Source: Turnera subulata (taxonomy: Eukaryota > Streptophyta > Magnoliopsida > Malpighiales > Passifloraceae). Taken from it: a DNA stretch of 64,000 nucleotides. Of this stretch, positions 57,886 through 64,000 are shown piece after piece. The stretch covers positions 26,949 through 90,948 of the forward strand of contig JAKUCV010001585.1 in NCBI GenBank assembly GCA_028386065.3. The letters are read 5' to 3'. Under the pieces are notes generated by a model. The model made no database searches, was not told the origin of the DNA, and was given only the letters and a program-made list of their open reading frames with translations. How positions within the stretch are numbered: the stretch's first letter is position 1; every line of letters starts with the position of its first letter. The translations under genes and the position numbers were made by a program.

Positions 57886-60361
57886 TGTCACGCCCCCGCT
57901 AAGCGCGACCGGCCAGGTGCCATGTGCACCCACTACGTGCCACAAGGCACCCAAAGGCCTTTCATCGACACAACCAAAACCCCGTTGCCTCTGCTCGGCG
58001 GGTTACCAACCAAGAGAATGTGCAGCGTAAAAGGAAGCAACAACAAACAAATGCAGAGGTAGTAAAGATGATAAAAAGTACCAAGACTCATTTATAAAGA
58101 CAACTTCACCAGTGTCATTAAACCGTTGCTACAAGGGGCACTAACTCTTACTTACAATGACACAACCTCCATGTAAAAATAATACAATAATATAATTAAA
58201 GAAGACCGACTCGGCTATACCCATCGACCTACTTCCCATACTCTCATTCTCGCACCTGTAAGACATGGGGAGGAAATAGGGGGTGAGTATAAAACTCAGT
58301 AAGTAAATAGGCCATGCAAGAAAGCAACCACATACTGCACACAAGGCTGGACATGGGCAACACACAGTCATTCAACATATATAGTAATGCATAATGCACA
58401 AATACCGGGCACTCACGCCACGGAACAAGCATGACCGTTTTACTCCTAGCGGCCATCTAGCACCGCAAGGCCCGTCAAATAATCACGACCGTTTTACTCC
58501 AAGCGGCCATCTAGCACCGCAAGGCCCTTCAAATAATCACGACCGTTTTACTCCAAGCTGCCATCACCTACCGCAAGGCCCGTCAAATAATCATCAATAT
58601 TGTAAGTGCCACATCTTAAGCACTACCTGTGCACCTGTTGTGCACCACCTCCCAACTGGCCAGTGGTATCCACAATCACAAGCACAATCAAGGCAAACAA
58701 ATGCCATCACAAGCACATCAGTGCAATGCCAAACATCAGCACAACAAGTGCAATGCAATGATGCCAACAAGGGCAGCAAGTAATTCCAAGCACACAACTC
58801 AATCATAATGTACGAACAAGTCACCAATATATCACAATTACGCATAAATAACCAACAAGGAAACAAGTAGCCATGATCAACCAACAATGGCTAGTTAACC
58901 AACAATGACCAGCAAGGTGATCCCACACAAATACACACACAGCAAGCACACACAAATGGCCTTCCGCCCAACAAAGGTTGCACTAGCAATCACTACCCGC
59001 ATAACAAACTTACTTACCATCACCTAGGTATTCCTAAACCAATTCCTCTCCTTTAAAGCCTTTAGGCCTCTTGGAACCTTAGTCCCTGTTTTAAGCACAC
59101 AATTAGACATCACAATCGATCCACAGCAATAATAGCTTGCGAAACACAATCCTACCCACAATACTTATCTTTTCTCAATTCGGGCAGAAGTTGCCCTGCA
59201 CCAATAGAAACTTCACCGAGAATAAACAGGAAGCTACATGCCGATTCAGCCTTAGGAATAAACATAAAGATTGTAGCCCTGTCTCTTATCTTTCCAGAGC
59301 CACCGAGAACACTCAATTCAAACCTTTCGAACTCCGGTTATGGCTCCTACACCAACTCGGGGTCTAGCAGCAGGTCTGCTGCAGCACAGTGAACTTGGAG
59401 AGCGCATAACTCTCTCAGTTCAGCTCTAAAATCCACCAACCCGGTGCTAAATTAACGCTATGGAAGTTAGCTAACTCTGGGCTTTGGTTTCACTCAATTC
59501 TAACCGGTGGTTCGGCCGGAATCCTTATTTTAGTGGCCAGGGGTCTGTCTGGCCGAGAGCAGAACCCCTTTTGGCTCACTCTCTTCTTTTTCTCTTTTCT
59601 CTCTTTCTCTCTCTCTCTTTTCTCTCCAGGACCTAGCCACGAATTTGGCGGATAAGAGTGAGGAAGAGGTGCTTGTTTCACCTCTTAAGGCCTGCTCAAT
59701 TAGGTGACTCATCACCCCACTTGCCACCAACACACACCTAGGTGCCACTTGCACCAAATGCCACCTCGTGCTTAATTGTGGCCAATTGGCCTATGCCACA
59801 CAAGCTACTAGCTTGCACACCTAAGGCTTCCGGCACCTTATTCCCAATCTAATTGGCTCATTCTGATTGGTCGGTTTGGCCAATTACGTATTTACCCTCA
59901 TCGAGCCCAATTGCGCACCGACGGGCACACCATTGCCCCGGTTGTGCACTATTTCGCACCAAATCGAGCCAACCGATATCTCCATTGACCAGTCGTGCCT
60001 TTAATGAATCTATTACACCAAGTAATCACATTCCTATCTTTTCCGACCATTTATTGGCCCATTAGACAAGTCGAGCAATCGGGACACCAAACTAGGCCAA
60101 TCGTGCCATCGGATCACTACGAACCTACTTGTGTGCACCAGGCCAAGCCTATGCTAACCATCTCATCTCAATCTAACATCAACACATATCACCAAGCCAT
60201 AACCGAACCTATACCAACATTTACACCAAGAATATGAACATCCCTCACAAACTCCCGAATATGGTATCCAACCTACACGAACGTCCCGGGAGGACAAGCA
60301 ACGCCCGACTCTCTTCATGTAAATGCTTCTTTATATTCTAGGGTGTACCTGGGATATCACA
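57886..60361 (-). mobile_element. Solo LTR of another gypsy element inside Tekay-1 pol
   Basis: Edges TGTCACGCCCCCG (57886) and GATATCACA (60361) with duplication CCAGC (57881-57885, 60362-60366). It separates RNase H from integrase. On the minus strand it starts TGTGATATCCC and ends GGGGGCGTGACA, and it shares LTR phrases such as GTGCAGCG with the Tekay LTRs, so it is probably a related chromovirus. No coding sequence. Orientation is inferred. Confidence 0.8.
58433..58594. repeat. 54-bp tandem repeat, three units
   Basis: Units begin GACCGTTTTACTCC at 58433, 58487 and 58541 and end CAAATAATCA. Units 1 and 2 differ at a few bases; unit 3 is more diverged. Confidence 0.9.
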
Positions 60362-63300
60362 CCAGCTCCTCATCTGCAGATGAAACTTTCTTCCGGCTCA
60401 AAGCATCTGCAACCACATTAGCTTTTCCCGGGTGGTACTCAATAGTACAATCATAATCCTTTAGGAGCTCGATCCCACGCCTCTGCCTCATATTGAGCTC
60501 CTTTTGGGTCATGATGTACTTCAAGCTCTTATGATCCGTGAAAATCTGACACTTCTCCCCAAAAAAATGGTGTCTCTAAATCTTCAAAGGAAAGACCATA
60601 ACAGCTAACTCTAAATCATGGGTCAGATAATTCTTCCCATGAGTCCTCAACTGCTTAGAAGCATAGGCAATCACCCAACCCTCCTGCATCAACACACAAC
60701 CCAAACCCAATCCAGAAGCATCACTAAACACCGTGTACTCAACACCGGGTCTAGGAACTGTCAACACTGGTGCAGAAGTCAATCGACTCTTCAGCTCCTC
60801 AAAACTCTGCTAGCAACGATCATCCGACACATAAGAGCAATGTTTCCTCAGCAGCTTAGTCATAGGACCCGCTATCAAGGAAAAACCCTCAATGAACCTG
60901 CGATAGTAACCAGCAAGTCCAAGGAAACTCCACACCTCAGATGTATTCTTCGGCGGTTCCCACTCCATAACTGCCTTAAACTTGGTCGGGTCCACCTTAA
61001 TACCTTCTCCCGACACTATATGCCCGAGCAACGCCACTTCGTCCAACCAAAACTTGCATTTGCTGAGTTTTGTATAAAGCTGCTTCTCCCGTAGCCTGTG
61101 CAACACCAACCTCATATGCTTCTCATGCTCGGCCTTACTCCTCGAGTAGACCAGAATATCATCAATGAAAACAACCACAAACCGATCCAGAAACTCATGG
61201 AACACCCCATGCATCACACACATGAACACTGCAGGAGCATTTGTCAACCCGAAAGGAACCACAGAAAATTCATAGTGACCATACCGAGTGCGAAAAGCAG
61301 TCTTTGGTATGTCCTATTCTGCAATCCTAACCTGATGGTATCCGGATCGCAAGTCAATCTTTGTGAACACAGATGCTCCCTGCAACTGATCAAACAAGTC
61401 ATCAATCCTAGGCAACGGATACTTGTTCTTCACAGTCACCTTGTTTAACTGCCAGTAGTCCACACACATCCGCATACTACCATCCTTCTTCTTAACAAAC
61501 AAGACCGGGGCACCCCAAGGTGAAGTGCTCGGTCTAATGAAACCCTTTTCTAACAACTCCTCCAACTGCTTCTTCAACTCCTGAAGCTCAATAGGAGCCA
61601 TCCTGTAGGGTGGAATAGAGATAGGAGCAACTCTCGGTACCAAGTCCGCTGTGTACTCAACCTCTCGCTTCGGAGGTAAACCTAGTAACTCGTCCGAAAA
61701 ACATCTGGAAACTTCCTCACTATAGGGATATCCTCCAAAATCGGCACTGGTATAGTAAAGTCCACCACATGGGCAAGGAACGCATCACATCCTTCCCGAA
61801 ACATCCTGAAAGCCTGCATAGCTGATATACAACAAGCAGAAAGAGCTCTTTGTTCCCCAACAAACACCAATCTACGCCCTAAAAGAGAACACAAGGCCAC
61901 TTCCTTGGCTCGACAATCTACCATAGCTTGGTGTCTCGACAACCAATCCATGCCAAGAATCAGATCAAACTCACTCAAATCCATAACACAAAAATCAGTG
62001 GGAAAACACTCACCATCATACTCAACGGATACATTCCTACATACCCGATCCATACTAACTATACTACTTCTAGGTAACCGAACTCTCAAGGGTCTACCTA
62101 GGTCATCATCATCACAATCGTGTCTAGTCATGTATGCACGTGAAATAAAGGAATATGTAGAGCCTGGATCAACCAAAGCATGTGCACGATGACCAAAAAC
62201 CATAAATATACCTGCAATGACCTCTGGAGCATCAGTAGCCTCGTCTCTGGTGATGGCATAAACTCGAGGTGTAGCCCCCTGCGTCGCTCCACCTCTGCCC
62301 CCAGATCCATTACCACGACCACGACCTCTGTAACCATTGCCCCTGCCTGAGCATGAAGCTATAGAACTCTGAACCGTGTACTGAGATCCACCACTAGACT
62401 TCTCGGGACAATTGGGCCTGATGTGCCCGAACTTCCCACAACCCCAGCACTTGAGTGGAGGGCGCTATGAAACATCCTGTCCACGGGACACATCCTGATG
62501 CGACTAACCACCCGATGATCTTCCCGATCTACCTCGGTAGCCACCTCCCCAGTTCTTCTTAGACCCACAGGAAGAAGAACCTCCCGAATAACCGCCACTA
62601 GAAGCTGTATACTGCCTCTTCAGCTGACTATCACTGTCTGGAAAAGATGAATCCCGCTTCTTCTGCCGAGCTGCTGGAGCCTACTGTGCTGCCAAAAGGA
62701 TCCTCTCCGTGTCCACTGCAGCCTCACAAACTGCATCCCAGGTCTTGTGCCTCCTCATCTGGCACAAACTCCTTGGCATAGGAGAGAAGAGTGTTGTACC
62801 GAATCCGAAATGCAGTGACTGACTCATCATCACCCTGCCTGATATCGGGGAACTGCCTCTTCAACTCCTCCCAATAACTGATAGAAAGGAACTCCTTATA
62901 GAACCTCTCCTTGAAGTCTTCCCACGGCATCACCACTGGTTTAGGCATATTTACCACCATTTCCTGCCACCATATAAGAGCGTAACCAGTGAACATATGG
63001 GCCACATACTTTGCCCGAGACTTTGGCTGACATGTGAACTTTTCCATCACATTCTCCACCTGTCTGAACCAAACATCTGCCAGCTTCTCCACCTTGTCCT
63101 CACCCGAGAACTCCCAATGCCCGACTTGCTGATGTGCTTGTAGCCACTCTCCAATCTACCCACCGTGGGATCTGCAACAGGCACCGGCTGAGCCCCCTGC
63201 TGATGCTGGTGAAACTATTGAAACTACTGCCACTGGAGAGAAGCCTGATACTGCTGTAGCATCACCGGGTCCATACCAGGAGGTACTGCATTCTGATGCC

Positions 63301-63605
63301 TAGCTCCCACAGCACCCCCCTGCTGCATTGGCGTTCCCCTGTCCAGCAGGAACCTATCCTCCTGTTGCATCATCCTGCACCCCGTTATCGTTCCCTTGCC
63401 CAACGGGATTCTGCATCACCGACATGTTGTCGAAAACATGACTAGGGGCGTGCCCCTCGGGATCGTGCTGATCCTGGTGTTCCATGTCGTCGCCTATATG
63501 AATGTAACTTGTCAAAAACAGTTTATAAAAACGACACAAAACTGGAACAGGCTTATGCACAACATTCACAATAGACACTTGTTTTGAAAACCCAAAAGAC
63601 CTAAA

Positions 63606-63624
63606 GCCTGCTCCGCTACCAAGC
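63606..63624 (-). promoter_or_regulatory. Tekay-1 primer-binding site
   Basis: On the minus strand, directly after the LTR end GTCGTTTCA, it reads GCTTGGTAGCGGAGCAGGC. This resembles the initiator-Met PBS (TGGTATCAGAGC) with two changed positions. Confidence 0.75.
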
Positions 63625-64000
63625 TGAAACGACCGCATCCCAAGAACAAAATACCAAAACTTATATAAATACAAAATGACCAAAACGCCCTTTAGTCTAG
63701 GGATGCCAAAACTCTACGTGTAATAATATCACAAATCCCAAATAATAATATTCATCAAGAAATAAACTTCGGGATGTAATGTTGACCAAAGTACAAACAG
63801 GCTCAACCAGCCAAAACAACCACCGGCAAATCGACCGGAACAACAGTGAACCAAATCCAAGGTAAATCAAATCCACATCCCGAAAATAGTTGTGCAGTGG
63901 AAAATAAAGAAATAGTCAATGACAAGGGTATTCATATGCAGTGTCAACTATGGATCCACCAGGAAGGAAACGCAACTAACTGCTGCAATGAATGAGTCTG
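63625..64000 (-). repeat. Tekay-1 5' LTR, partial
   Basis: Starts TGAAACGACCGCATCCC and runs to the right edge. It aligns with 51596-51773 plus 53208-53410, thereby giving the empty site for the Sirevirus insertion. Confidence 0.92.

Larger units (their letters stand above)
56353..63485 (-). pseudogene. Tekay-1 gag-pol polyprotein, decayed and interrupted
   Basis: Gag ATG at 63485-63483 (MEHQDQHDPEGH). Retrotransposon-gag domain 62724-63092 (FTGYALIWWQEMV). CCHC knuckle CWGCGKFGHIRPNC at ~62407-62450. Protease 61682-62203 with ALVDPGSTYSFIS. RT 61643-60810 with [26 protein letters not shown] and the catalytic FIDDILVYS. RNase H 60782-60370 with [10 protein letters not shown] and ending [11 protein letters not shown]. 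Integrase with an H2C2 finger (57500-57620), core (56809-57400; HPQTDGQLERTIQTLEDMLR) and a chromodomain-like end 56353-56700 (IHDVFHVSMLRRY, then EATWEVE and YPHLF). At least a dozen in-frame stops occur, mostly TAG; frame is otherwise largely kept. Confidence 0.9.
51596..64000 (-). mobile_element. Tekay-1: Tekay/Del chromovirus (gypsy), 5' LTR runs off the window
   Basis: Minus orientation: 3' LTR 51596-56303 (with a Sirevirus solo LTR inside), polypurine side GTGGGGTAGAAC, decayed gag-pol 56353-63485 with an LTR inserted in it (57886-60361), PBS 63606-63624 (CTTGGTAGCGGAGCAGGC, like the initiator-Met type), and start of the 5' LTR from 63625. The LTR is about 3.27 kb without the insertion. 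The integrase ends in a chromodomain-like segment typical of Tekay/Del, which target heterochromatin. Confidence 0.9.

Overview
This window is repeat-rich nuclear DNA from a flowering plant, probably a eudicot. I cannot name the species. Almost every base belongs to nested LTR retrotransposons: copia of the Sirevirus type, gypsy of the Tekay/Del chromovirus type, and a long-LTR gypsy-like family with a Tat/Ogre-style primer-binding site. There are also L1-type LINE fragments, one hAT element and one long-inverted-repeat foldback element. I see no intact host gene and no rRNA, tRNA or CRISPR locus. This looks like heterochromatic, probably pericentromeric, sequence.

Layout, with labels used below. 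Sire-1 (1-4110, +) is the 3' part of a Sirevirus: end of RNase H, an antisense extra gene, a palindrome array, an env-like gene, purine tracts and the first bases of the 3' LTR. A reverse-strand copia gag/protease fragment (4109-5462) and a foldback element (5463-6194) follow. T2 (6196-23302, -) is a long-LTR element. T3 (6680-13878, -) is inserted in its 3' LTR with target duplication GATTT. T3 itself contains a hAT element (6766-7699) and an antisense Plant Mobile Domain pseudogene (11252-13245). T2 also contains a Sirevirus solo LTR (20342-21751). A LINE reverse-transcriptase fragment and two LTR fragments fill 23303-25503. Sire-2 (25682-48051, -) sits in a Tekay LTR remnant. It is interrupted by T1 (31535-41371, +, complete, target duplication GTATG) and Tekay-2 (42388-47293, -, target duplication CTATC, with an assembly gap). 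From 48052 the sequence that began at 22228 starts again: a tandem duplication of about 25.8 kb. Tekay-1 (51596 to beyond 64000, -) closes the window with a decayed gag-pol. Two solo LTRs are inserted in it (51774-53207 and 57886-60361).

How it fits together. The elements carry little functional protein but much ordered non-coding structure. Sirevirus LTRs, and the promoter region of the env-like gene, carry pairs of the 12-bp palindrome AACATCGATGTT whose centres lie 21 bp apart, about two helical turns. The T family carries many hairpins with one constant loop (ATGAGATGATT) and different, self-complementary stems. It also carries a GGCGGTC/GACCGCC array upstream of TATA. Tekay-1 has a third covarying hairpin array. 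Two unrelated element types each carry an antisense gene with its own TATA-like promoter. These are the observations most likely to be new.
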